The notes under the pieces: generated by a model
Seen by the model: the letters and a program-made list of their open reading frames with translations, nothing else
Told to the model about the DNA's origin: nothing
The model's database searches: none
Made by a program: the position numbers and the translations under genes
Origin: a virus
Virus record (IMG/VR): IMGVR_UViG_3300031898_000018
Coordinates: 1-22,938 of that record
Reading direction: 5' to 3' (one strand)
Length of the DNA: 22,938 bases
Shown here: positions 1 through 5,153 of the stretch, piece after piece
Position numbering within the stretch: the first letter of the stretch is position 1
Layout: every line of letters begins with the position of its first letter

Positions 1-46
1 CTGTTAAATTCTCTAAATCCATATCTAATGCCAGGGTAATTCTCAT
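1..46 (-). CDS. Partial small protein, N-terminus only
   Basis: A reading frame on the minus strand starts with ATG at 46 and runs off the left edge of the window. The visible start reads MRITLALDMDLENLT. A GGGAGG Shine-Dalgarno site lies just upstream, separated by a few bases. It belongs to the same leftward series as the genes to its right. Too little is visible to suggest a function. Confidence 0.55.
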   Translation of the reverse strand, partial: MRITLALDMDLENLT

Positions 47-70
47 TCTCGCCTCCCTTTTTTAAAAAAA

Positions 71-241
71 TTATTCTCCGATACCCTCAATAGAAATAAC
101 TCGCAGATAAGCATTGCATTTTTGTTCATTAGCCCATTTATCGGCTTCTTCTAATTTTTCAAATAATTTGATACTTCCATCCTCATTCTGTATGCAAGTT
201 ATATAATCACTTCCCTTGACCCAATATAAAATCATATACAT
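71..241 (-). CDS. Small hypothetical protein, 56 aa
   Basis: The frame starts with ATG at 241, has an AAGGAG site 8 bases upstream, and ends with TAA. The product begins MYMILYWVKGSDYITC and contains the charged stretch KLFEKLEEADKWANEQK, which looks like one amphipathic helix flanked by beta strands. The next gene upstream on this strand stops 3 bases before its start codon, so the two are probably co-translated. An alternative ATG lies two codons in. The family is not recognised. Very small proteins like this are typical of early or accessory regions of phages. Confidence 0.6.
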   Translation of the reverse strand: MYMILYWVKGSDYITCIQNEDGSIKLFEKLEEADKWANEQKCNAYLRVISIEGIGE

Positions 242-244
242 TTT

Positions 245-451
245 TTATCTCCTTGTTTTATTTTTAACCTCTTCTACATCCCATAAATTTCTTCCCAAGA
301 CAGATTCGGGCTTAGAAGGGCTTACTTGATCCCCAAATCCCCCTTCTACTTTTAGCTTTGCCTCTTCTGGGCTTCTTGCATCTATCTCTATTTCATAAGA
401 ATATATTTCTTTAACTGTTACCTTGTAGCGCTTTAATTTTTGTTCTTTCAT
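245..451 (-). CDS. Small hypothetical protein, 68 aa
   Basis: The ATG at 451 is preceded by a GAGGAG site at good spacing. The N-terminal half (YKVTVKEIYSYEIEIDARS) alternates hydrophobic and charged residues as in a beta sheet. It is followed by SPEEAKLKVEGG, a pattern common in small phage proteins of the form beta-beta-(A/S)xxEAxxKA. The C-terminus is basic (KNKTRR). There are no catalytic motifs. It sits between two other short leftward genes with gaps of 3 and 32 bases. The fold guess (beta sheet plus one helix) is inference and the function is unknown. Confidence 0.6.
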   Translation of the reverse strand: MKEQKLKRYKVTVKEIYSYEIEIDARSPEEAKLKVEGGFGDQVSPSKPESVLGRNLWDVEEVKNKTRR

Positions 452-483
452 TTAAATCTCCTCTTTTGATTGTGATGCTTTGC

Positions 484-855
484 TCAATCTAGCATTGAGT
501 CGATATAAACCATGTAACCCAAACCGTTCAGATAATTAGACACCTGAGAATAGGCATGCTTCTGTATCTCAAAATCACCATTTCCTTTGTGGCCTATTTC
601 GTTCATATACAATCTCAATCCTCCACCATAAGCAGGCTTGGTTTTTAATCCTTGCATTGCCAATACTCTTTTTAACTCTCTATTTTTCCCTTTACACCAG
701 AATCTCAATGATGTAAATCCACACAAAAAGAAATTTCCTTCATTCTCATAAACCTGCCCGGTAGAATTATCCACTACTCTTATCGGTGATGTTCCCTTCC
801 TGCGTTCCCACTCTTTTTTATAAGCGTCCTCATAGATTTTTTGCAGATTCTCCAT
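484..855 (-). CDS. Hypothetical protein, 123 aa
   Basis: The ATG at 855 has an AAGGAG site about 10 bases upstream that lies inside the end of the preceding gene, so the two genes overlap by 26 bases and are probably translationally coupled. The N-terminus is helical and charged (MENLQKIYEDAYKKEWERRKG). The centre is aromatic and cysteine-containing (FFLCGFTSLRFWCKGKNREL) and a glycine-rich turn (AYGGGLRLYMNEIG) follows. No known motif is recognised. It is one of the larger proteins in the leftward block, and its mixed composition suggests a globular intracellular protein. Confidence 0.6.
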   Translation of the reverse strand: MENLQKIYEDAYKKEWERRKGTSPIRVVDNSTGQVYENEGNFFLCGFTSLRFWCKGKNRELKRVLAMQGLKTKPAYGGGLRLYMNEIGHKGNGDFEIQKHAYSQVSNYLNGLGYMVYIDSMLD

Positions 856-1021
856 CGTCCGTTATCTCCTTCGGCTTAGGGCAATCCGGTATGTGATAAT
901 ATAACCCTTCTCCGTCTTTCTTTAGCGTACCTCCCGGATTACCACAGAGTTTGCAGATAATGAAGTTCCCAACAATAGATTTACAAGAATTCTTCGGTTT
1001 TAGTTTTAAGAGATTTTTCAT
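830..1021 (-). CDS. Small zinc-ribbon-like protein, 63 aa
   Basis: I place the start at the ATG at 1021, because GGAGGAG ends 5 bases before it. The frame extends 24 bases further upstream to a TTG, but that extension contains the ribosome binding site itself. The product has CKLCGNPGGTL followed by a HIPDCPKP segment. That gives three cysteines and a histidine able to bind one zinc. The same CxxCGxxGGTL pattern recurs in the rightward gene at 6253-6627 (CYRCGCAGGTLIKH), so the two may be distant paralogs. Zinc binding is inferred from residue spacing; the role (nucleic-acid or protein binding) is unknown. Confidence 0.6.
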   Translation of the reverse strand: MKNLLKLKPKNSCKSIVGNFIICKLCGNPGGTLKKDGEGLYYHIPDCPKPKEITDDGESAKNL

Positions 1022-1037
1022 CGTCTCCTCCATTTTT

Positions 1038-1220
1038 TTACTCAACTAACTCTGGAATCTCATCGCAGTCATGAACGAGGCTCTGAATAGAGCTCGCCTC
1101 ATAGATCTCATCGGCTTCATTTTTAATCCTTTCTCTCAATGATGGAATATCCTTTAACTCCTCTTCTTTAATCTCGGTCTCAAAAGTAACCGGGTAGACT
1201 ACTGTGATTTTGATTTTCAT
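1038..1220 (-). CDS. Small acidic hypothetical protein, 60 aa
   Basis: The ATG at 1220 is preceded by an AGGAGGTGAT site. The product begins MKIKITVVYPVTFETEIKEE and then has an acidic helix (LRERIKNEADEIYEASS). This beta-then-helix layout resembles the 68-residue protein at 245-451. The C-terminus (DCDEIPELVE) is acidic. Its 5' leader holds the structured RNA candidate at 1266-1347, the only leader of this type seen in the window, so expression may be controlled there. No family is recognised. Confidence 0.6.
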   Translation of the reverse strand: MKIKITVVYPVTFETEIKEEELKDIPSLRERIKNEADEIYEASSIQSLVHDCDEIPELVE

Positions 1221-1265
1221 CTCATATCACCTCCTGCCTTGCTTTTTCTTAGATGGTATTAAATA

Positions 1266-1347
1266 GGGCGGAGACAGAGAGGGCATAACCTTTTTATTCT
1301 GTCCTTTAACTGTCTTAGCTATAACAGTTCGTCCCTACATTCCGCCC
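1266..1347 (-). ncRNA. Candidate structured RNA or 5' leader element
   Basis: The 82 bases between two leftward genes fold on paper into a closed three-stem shape. A 7-bp closing stem joins GGGCGGA (1266-1272) to TCCGCCC (1341-1347). A second stem, GACAG (1273-1277) with CTGTC (1299-1303), abuts the first without a gap. A third, AACTGT (1308-1313) with ACAGTT (1324-1329), has a 10-base loop. The GC-rich closing stem stands out in AT-rich DNA. It would form the leader of the gene at 1038-1220. Segments AGACAG and CTGTCT offer alternative pairings, as in regulatory leaders. No known riboswitch class is recognised, and the strand is inferred from the neighbouring genes. Confidence 0.4.
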
Positions 1348-1355
1348 CATATTTT

Positions 1356-1601
1356 CTATTTTCTTAATAATTTCTCTGCTATTTTAATTGCCCTTCCGGC
1401 AGATATCCCGCCCTGTTCCTCTGCAAAACTCACCCAGGATTCTCCATCAGAATCCCAGGCGCATTTAAATAGCGAGATAGAATCTTTATGAGGATTAGAA
1501 TAAGGACAGGGATCTAAATCGCAACCAGAACACATACCAGATTGATGAAGAAAAGAGACGAATTTATTATATATTTCCTTCTCTTTTTTACTTAATCTCA
1601 T
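1356..1601 (-). CDS. Cysteine-rich small protein, 81 aa
   Basis: I choose the ATG at 1601, which has GGGAGG 8 bases upstream; the open frame continues to a TTG at 1628, but that extension contains the ribosome binding site. The N-terminus is a charged helix (MRLSKKEKEIYNKFVSFL). The centre, MCSGCDLDPCPYSN, followed by FKCAW, places four cysteines close together and could bind zinc or an iron-sulfur cluster. The C-terminus (GRAIKIAEKLLRK) is a basic amphipathic helix. The previous gene on this strand ends 20 bases upstream of this start. The family is not recognised. Confidence 0.6.
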   Translation of the reverse strand: MRLSKKEKEIYNKFVSFLHQSGMCSGCDLDPCPYSNPHKDSISLFKCAWDSDGESWVSFAEEQGGISAGRAIKIAEKLLRK

Positions 1602-1621
1602 AAATTCTGCCTCCCAGGTTT

Positions 1622-1858
1622 TTACCAATTTTCCAGATTAGAATAATACCATTCCTCTTCTAAAATTATCTCCTCACAATCTCTACAATAGCCCGCGAAA
1701 CCTGTGCTATTAGCAGAGTTATTAATAGTTAATTTTCTCCCGCAATGTTTACATCCGTTGTTCTTGATTCTGATTTTAATCATTGATACCAAAGATATAA
1801 CTCCGATAATCACTAAACAAATGCTAGCCCAGATTGAGAAGATTAGATTGAGATTCAT
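1622..1858 (-). CDS. Single-span membrane protein with zinc ribbon, 78 aa
   Basis: The ATG at 1858 follows GGGAGGTG with good spacing; an in-frame GTG at 1867 overlaps that site and is less likely. Residues about 5-28 (LIFSIWASICLVIIGVISLV) form one hydrophobic transmembrane segment, followed by positive residues (KIRIKNN). This predicts the C-terminal part inside the cell by the positive-inside rule. That part has CKHC and CRDC pairs, a classic four-cysteine zinc ribbon, then an acidic aromatic tail. The stop of the upstream gene lies 5 bases before this start. A membrane-anchored zinc ribbon is clear from the sequence; its partner is not. Confidence 0.65.
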   Translation of the reverse strand: MNLNLIFSIWASICLVIIGVISLVSMIKIRIKNNGCKHCGRKLTINNSANSTGFAGYCRDCEEIILEEEWYYSNLENW

Positions 1859-1863
1859 AATTT

Positions 1864-2049
1864 TCACCTCCCTGTTTTTGAAAAATCTTCTGCCTCAAAC
1901 CGCTGTGCCAAACCATAAAATTCAGGATCTGGCGCAATAATCTCAACCCCTGAATTATTTTTCTCGCGCAGATAATCTATTAAATTCTGAACATCGCTAT
2001 AGATTCCCTTAATCTCCACGATTGACCTGTAGATTTTAACATCTCTCAT
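1864..2049 (-). CDS. Small hypothetical protein, 61 aa
   Basis: The ATG at 2049 has a strong GGAGGTG site, and the leader upstream of it contains TCTAAAAACAGGAGG, a box shared with other genes of this block. The product MRDVKIYRSIVEIKGIYSDV continues with LIDYLREKNNSGVEIIAPD, an alternating strand-helix-strand pattern. Its last codons (KTGR, stop) contain the ribosome binding site of the next gene, so the pair is tightly coupled. No motif identifies a function. Confidence 0.6.
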   Translation of the reverse strand: MRDVKIYRSIVEIKGIYSDVQNLIDYLREKNNSGVEIIAPDPEFYGLAQRFEAEDFSKTGR

Positions 2050-2099
2050 CCTGTTTCACCTCCTGTTTTTAGATTTTAATTTAATTGCCAAACACCAAT

Positions 2100-2252
2100 T
2101 TATCTCCATATTACTACTGGTAATTGCAGAGTTATCTTGATATTCTTCGTTTTCCCTCTTTTTATCAACCAAAGATGGATACTCCATTTTCTCCGATCAT
2201 TCAAAACCAGATATAAAGCATATTTCCAGATAGTAAATATCCTGATTAACAT
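2100..2252 (-). CDS. Possible very small basic protein, 50 aa
   Basis: A minus-strand frame runs from ATG at 2252 to TAA. A GAGGTG site lies 8 bases upstream, and the leader carries GAATCTAAAACAG, similar to the leader of the gene at 1864-2049. The product (MLIRIFTIWKYALYLVLNDR, then a basic half with KRGKTKNIK) is hydrophobic at the start and positively charged later. It might attach to membrane, or might not be real. The evidence is position, strand, leader similarity and ribosome site only. Confidence 0.3.
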   Translation of the reverse strand: MLIRIFTIWKYALYLVLNDRRKWSIHLWLIKRGKTKNIKITLQLPVVIWR

Positions 2253-2277
2253 CCTCAATCACCTCTGTTTTAGATTC

Positions 2278-2319
2278 AGATGGCAGAGGAAAAAACAGGA
2301 TGAAAAACCTCTGCCATCT
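2278..2319. repeat. Perfect 12-bp inverted repeat (hairpin)
   Basis: AGATGGCAGAGG (2278-2289) is perfectly complementary in reverse to 2308-2319, with an 18-base A-rich loop (T-rich on the minus strand). No T run follows either side, so it does not look like a simple intrinsic terminator. It stands just upstream of the possible 50-residue gene. It may be an RNA-processing hairpin or a protein-binding site. Confidence 0.6.
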
Positions 2320-2397
2320 CCCATGAGGTCATATATACGCTGTTTTTTGCCTATTCACGGATTAGAGTTCTTCAGATTTCCCCAGATATCTAAATAT

Positions 2398-2468
2398 AAA
2401 AACGAAGAGAGGATATATACATTACCGATTATTATCTAGGGTAATGTTTTACATTAATATACCCTCTC
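2398..2468 (-). terminator. Candidate long-stem terminator after the 2480-2659 gene
   Basis: GAGAGGATATAT (2407-2418) pairs with 2457-2468 (11 of 12 positions). Inside it, ACATTACC (2419-2426) pairs perfectly with GGTAATGT (2440-2447), and a 9-base bulge sits on one side. On the minus strand the stem is followed by TTCG and then five T residues (2402-2398). This fits a terminator for the gene ending at 2480, or an attenuator within the leftward operon. The U tract is short, so read-through is likely. Confidence 0.45.
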
Positions 2469-2479
2469 CCGTTTTTTGA

Positions 2480-2659
2480 TTACTCCTGATTCTCCCGTTC
2501 TTGTAATATCTCCCTGATTCTTGCTTCTTGCTGTTGAAGGTCATCTAACCTTCTCCGTCTGTTGTGCCGTTCTGCCCTTATCTGGTTGATAGTTAAAAAT
2601 TTGAGTTTTCTCCTCAGATCGGCAGTCGGCCACGTTAGAAAGGCTCTGCCGTGTCTCAT
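2480..2659 (-). CDS. Small highly basic coiled protein, 59 aa
   Basis: I choose the ATG at 2659 because GGGAGG lies 4 bases upstream; a further ATG at 2677 precedes the ribosome site and would place it inside the gene. The product starts MRHGRAFLTWPTADLRRKL and is then an arginine-rich helix (IRAERHNRRRRLDDLQQQEA). Heptad-like spacing continues to the end, so a short coiled coil or a nucleic-acid-binding helix is plausible. There is no hydrophobic membrane segment. The function is unknown; DNA or RNA binding is inferred only from charge. Confidence 0.6.
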   Translation of the reverse strand: MRHGRAFLTWPTADLRRKLKFLTINQIRAERHNRRRRLDDLQQQEARIREILQERENQE

Positions 2660-2686
2660 TTTCCTCCCACCTCCCATTTTTATTTT

Positions 2687-3004
2687 TTACTTCTTGATTA
2701 TCCTCCGAAAAATCTCAAGATAGGTTTCTCCTCTTGGCTTCTTCGGATAATACTTCTCATCAAAACACCTCAAGCACAATCTATCATCTCTACTGATTGC
2801 TGAATAGAGATACTTAACCTCTGCCCCGCATTTGCAACGCAAGAGAGCGCTTTTTGTAGATTCGTTAGGAGTGAATTTCGGATAGCAGATTGGCAGGTCA
2901 TAGATTGAGATTTGGTCAATGGTCGCAGATATGGATGCGAGGCGCAGAGACGATGCAGATTGGCGCTTGGGCCGGTTTATCAGCCGCAGGATGATGCTAT
3001 CCAT
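2687..3004 (-). CDS. Zinc-ribbon protein of unknown function, 105 aa
   Basis: Three start codons are close together: ATG at 3013, GTG at 3010 and ATG at 3004. The AAAGGAG site touches the first ATG, so the ATG at 3004 has the most reasonable spacing. The N-terminal half is basic and hydrophobic (MDSIILRLINRPKRQSASS). The C-terminal half has CKCG, then CLRCF about 24 residues later, a typical pair of zinc knuckles, and a basic end (YPKKPRGETYLEIFRRIIKK). It lies 27 bases before the basic protein gene at 2480-2659. DNA binding is plausible, not shown. Confidence 0.6.
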   Translation of the reverse strand: MDSIILRLINRPKRQSASSLRLASISATIDQISIYDLPICYPKFTPNESTKSALLRCKCGAEVKYLYSAISRDDRLCLRCFDEKYYPKKPRGETYLEIFRRIIKK

Positions 3005-3037
3005 CTCCACCATCTCCTTTCCTATTTTTCTCCTTAG

Positions 3038-3082
3038 CCTGTTCCCTAATACTGCTAGATAGTGGTACAGTCTAACCCATTT
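3038..3082 (-). repeat. Inverted repeat partner A flanking the 3133-3411 gene
   Basis: Read on the minus strand this 45-base element matches the plus strand at 3478-3521. The core at 3050-3073 agrees with 3488-3511 at 22 of 24 positions (shared parts include ACCACTAT and TAGCAGTA). The element lies downstream of a small gene and its partner lies upstream, in opposite orientation. Confidence 0.65.
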
Positions 3083-3132
3083 TTTTGTTACTGCTACTTA
3101 CTTTAGGTTATACCATCTCCCTATTGTTGTTT

Positions 3133-3411
3133 TTACTGTTGCTGTTGCTTCTGCTGTTGCTTCTGCTGAGAAAATTCAACCGCTTTTTGTAGTATAACCT
3201 TCCCATCACAAGATCCCAATTTCGCGATCAAATAATCATTGATTTTCTGTTTGAGATCTGGTGCTTCTCGCTGTACCTGTCTGAACTCATCCGGATTTTT
3301 ACAAGCAGTCGCAGGAACACGAAAAAACGTCACATAGTAACCGACGCTTGCAACTTCTCCGTTCTTCTTCTTCGTCTTTGCCTGATTTACTTTTTGTAGA
3401 ATCATTGACAT
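3133..3411 (-). CDS. Hypothetical protein with polyglutamine tail, 92 aa
   Basis: The ATG at 3411 has a GGAGGG site 9 bases upstream, in a leader carrying TCTAAAAACTGGAGG. The N-terminus is basic (MSMILQKVNQAKTKKKNG), followed by a beta-rich segment (VASVGYYVTFFRVPA). The last 14 residues (EFSQQKQQQKQQQQ) are nearly all glutamine, encoded by an imperfect 12-base CAG/CAA/AAG repeat that may vary in length by slippage. The gene is bracketed by an inverted repeat pair. The family is not recognised; a low-complexity Q-rich tail often mediates protein contacts. Confidence 0.6.
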   Translation of the reverse strand: MSMILQKVNQAKTKKKNGEVASVGYYVTFFRVPATACKNPDEFRQVQREAPDLKQKINDYLIAKLGSCDGKVILQKAVEFSQQKQQQKQQQQ

Positions 3412-3477
3412 AGTCTTTACCCTCCAGTTTTTAGATTTTTGGATTGCAACTCAAATTATAGATTGCAATCGTGCCTA

Positions 3478-3521
3478 AATGGGTATAAGACTATACCACT
3501 ATGTAGCAGTACCAGGGCAGG
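3478..3521 (+). repeat. Inverted repeat partner B, with internal hairpin
   Basis: This copy pairs with the element at 3038-3082. It contains a perfect small hairpin (GGTATA, AGAC, TATACC) not preserved in the partner, followed by the shared TGTAGCAGTA. It lies 67 bases upstream of the start codon at 3411, so it is in the leader or promoter zone of that gene. Confidence 0.65.
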
Positions 3522-3542
3522 CAAGGCCTGGGGATGCCTAAC

Positions 3543-3564
3543 AATGTTAGCTAAGCCTAACATT
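3543..3564. repeat. Perfect 8-bp inverted repeat
   Basis: AATGTTAG (3543-3550) pairs with CTAACATT (3557-3564) across a 6-base loop. An overlapping alternative palindrome CTAACA-A-TGTTAG precedes it, and GCCTAACA occurs twice (3536 and 3555). It lies in the 200-base gap between the 3133-3411 and 3639-4037 genes and may be a regulator site or an RNA hairpin. Confidence 0.45.
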
Positions 3565-3585
3565 ATGTATGTAATTGCTAAACAG

Positions 3586-3610
3586 CTAACTTGACTACAT
3601 AAGTCAATAG
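3586..3610 (-). repeat. TTGACT palindrome C, inverted copy of 4083-4107
   Basis: TTGACT (3591-3596), five bases, AGTCAA (3602-3607) form a perfect palindrome. The 25-base element matches the reverse complement of 4083-4107 at 24 of 25 positions. It sits 29 bases beyond the stop of the 3639-4037 gene. It resembles an operator more than a terminator, since no T run follows. Confidence 0.65.
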
Positions 3611-3638
3611 CACCTTTGCCCTCTTCAGTTTTTTTGTG

Positions 3639-4037
3639 CTACCTATCCGCCCACTTTTTACACATTTCTAAATGCGCCTGGTACGCTTCTCCTGGACTGT
3701 TACAAGCGTAAAAATCTATCTCAATGTTGTTTGCCCTTATGTATGGACAACAGTCAAATTCGGATCGCTTCGCTAAAAATACCATTGTTTCATATTTTCT
3801 ACCCAGGCCAATGTCTACTATTGTTGTGTCGGGCAGTATTTCCCCAGTGTTCCTATTTACATAATCTTCGATACTGAGTTCTCCAATCGTGGAGACTATG
3901 TAACCATTCACATAGGTGTTTAGCCTAAAAGCACATCTGGCACCGTCTACAAAGTGGCCAGCGTGTGGCATCCATACCCACCCTTGTTCTTGGTGTCCGT
4001 GCAGGTTTGGCTTTGTCAATAGTTTTGTCTTCGTCAT
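3639..4037 (-). CDS. Hypothetical protein, 132 aa, first gene of the leftward block
   Basis: The ATG at 4037 follows GGGAGG by 8 bases; the open frame reaches an ATG at 4070, but that would put the ribosome site inside the gene. The product begins MTKTKLLTKPNLHGHQEQG and includes WVWMPHAGHFVDGARCAFRL, which is rich in H, W and C. Later come EFDCCPYIRAN and YACNSPGEAYQAHLEMCKKW. Five cysteines and several histidines could bind metal, but the spacing fits no known motif. It is the promoter-proximal gene of the leftward operon and is bracketed by the TTGACT palindromes. The function is unknown. Confidence 0.6.
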   Translation of the reverse strand: MTKTKLLTKPNLHGHQEQGWVWMPHAGHFVDGARCAFRLNTYVNGYIVSTIGELSIEDYVNRNTGEILPDTTIVDIGLGRKYETMVFLAKRSEFDCCPYIRANNIEIDFYACNSPGEAYQAHLEMCKKWADR

Positions 4038-4082
4038 CGTTTTTACCTCCCGTTTTTTATGAGAAGGCAAAGGTTAACTTCA

Positions 4083-4107
4083 CTATTGACTTGTGTAGTC
4101 AAGTTAG
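4083..4107 (+). repeat. TTGACT palindrome D, inverted copy of 3586-3610
   Basis: TTGACT (4086-4091), five bases, AGTCAA (4097-4102). The 25-base element is nearly identical, in opposite orientation, to the copy on the other side of the gene. It lies 46 bases upstream of the ATG at 4037, in the transcribed leader of the leftward operon. The half-site is the same hexamer that is tandemly repeated in the promoter at 4331-4359. Confidence 0.65.
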
Positions 4108-4109
4108 TC

Positions 4110-4330
4110 AGTCAGCAATTTATCCATATATTCAATTTTCAAATAACAAACCCATTGAATCGTTTTAATCCTGCTAGCATACCATTCTACCACGCCGTAA
4201 GGAGCTACTTGCAACGCTTGCCCGTCACTTTCACCGTTTACCTATGCTTCAGGTCTTTTAATTGCTACCAGTGTTTATCGTGTTCAGCAGGCAACCCGTC
4301 TATATTCATTTTTCAAATCCTTCCACCCTT
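4110..4330 (-). other. Long leader of the leftward operon with interrupted reading frames
   Basis: No intact gene is seen. On the minus strand an ATG with a GGAAGGATTTG site opens a 13-codon frame (MNIDGLPAEHDKHW, then TAG). The same frame continues in a protein-like way through three more stops (QLKDLKHR, TVKVTGKRCK, LLTAW). A different frame is open for about 45 codons (including QALQVAPYGVVEWYASRIK) but lacks a good start. This could be a leader peptide, a decayed gene, or a structured leader RNA; the sequence does not decide. Confidence 0.3.
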
Positions 4331-4359
4331 ATTTTACCACAAGTCAAAGTCAAAGTCAA
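4331..4359 (-). promoter_or_regulatory. Sigma70-like promoter with tandem TTGACT boxes
   Basis: On the minus strand TTGACT (4359-4354) is followed after exactly 17 bases by TAAAAT (4336-4331). The spacer holds two more TTGACT copies in direct 6-base tandem. The position, upstream of the first leftward gene with no other gene between, fits the main leftward promoter. The tandem hexamers equal the half-site of the palindromes at 3586 and 4083, so the promoter may also be bound by a regulator of the same specificity. Confidence 0.5.
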
Positions 4360-4436
4360 ACAAAAAAATAAAAAAATAAAAATACATTCATTTTTTTATT
4401 TTTACATTTGATAAGTTACTTTAAGTTTTGGGATCG

Positions 4437-4460
4437 GTGACAATTCAGGCAAATTGTCAC
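4437..4460. promoter_or_regulatory. Perfect 9-bp palindrome, candidate operator
   Basis: GTGACAATT (4437-4445), a 6-base spacer, AATTGTCAC (4452-4460). The size and symmetry are typical of a binding site for a dimeric repressor. It lies about 80 bases upstream of the leftward promoter. The half-site GGTGACA recurs in the imperfect palindrome at 6000-6016, just before the first rightward gene. Confidence 0.5.
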
Positions 4461-4787
4461 TTCTGTTATACTTTTTCTATTTTATCGTCGACGAATTGAT
4501 AAAAATATCAGAATACCGGGGGATAGAAAATTTTTTGCTCTTTTTTGGCATTTTTTTGGAAGTATCTAGTATATCCATTATGATAAATTCTGAAATTCGA
4601 CTTTTCAAATTTTCAAACTTATCGTCTGACTAAAAATGCGCAAGGCTTTTGATTTAATTCATTTTCTCCTATTTACCATTTAGAGCTATCTATTACCATT
4701 TAATATCATCTATTTCAATTCACTTGCTTTTTTAGCAAGTAATTTCAAATCATATATATTTAATTTAATGTTTTCTTTAGTTAGTAT

Positions 4788-5107
4788 CTAGTAAAAATTC
4801 AAAAAACGACTTTTTATAATTATCATGATCATATATTCTAGGCTCTAGTATAATATATATACTCTAGGCTCTATTAGGTACTCTAAGTCTCTGGATTAAT
4901 AATCTAGTTATTATATTATAAATATCATGATCTAGATATATTATAAGCTCTAGAACATATTCTAGGCTCTCTAGTACAAGATAAGTTCTAGTTATTCTAG
5001 TCTGGTACTGGTCACATGATCATGATCTAGAATACTAGTATTAAACATGGTACATGATCAAGATAAGCTAGAGAGAGTATTAGAGAGGCTATATAGTACA
5101 AGATAAG
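4788..5107. repeat. CTAG- and CATGATC-rich repeat field
   Basis: CTAG occurs 14 times between 4788 and 5071. CATGATC occurs five times (4824, 4926, 5015, 5021, 5053). A 21-base near-repeat at 4965-4985 and 5087-5107 shares TAGTACAAGATAAG (19 of 21 positions). AATACTAGTATT at 5031 is a 12-base palindrome. CTAG is normally rare in bacterial DNA, so this density reflects selection or a local amplification process. Origin or protein-array binding is the likely role; this is inference. Confidence 0.6.
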
Positions 5108-5117
5108 CTTAAGGCCT

Positions 5118-5146
5118 TTGACTTGGACTTAATTAGTAGATCTTAT
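5118..5146 (+). promoter_or_regulatory. Possible rightward promoter
   Basis: TTGACT (5118-5123), 17 bases, TCTTAT (5141-5146; 4 of 6 matches to TATAAT). A transcript from here would begin close to the first G run at 5154. It is weak evidence by itself, but it reuses the TTGACT hexamer found in the leftward promoter. A second weaker candidate is TTGACT at 5624-5629 with GAATAT at 5647. Confidence 0.25.
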
Positions 5147-5153
5147 ACGGATC

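Noticed and set aside
1266-1347. tRNA gene
   Set aside because: The 7-bp closing stem suggested an acceptor stem, but there is no 5-bp/7-base anticodon arm and no T arm with a GTTC loop on either strand.
2137-2439. 100-codon plus-strand frame
   Set aside because: It has no ribosome site, crosses the two hairpins and opposes the local gene direction.
4059-4379. 106-codon plus-strand frame
   Set aside because: It runs over the leftward promoter and leader, has no ribosome site and has atypical composition.
4788-5107. CRISPR array
   Set aside because: The repeats are short and irregular without equal spacers, and no cas gene is present.
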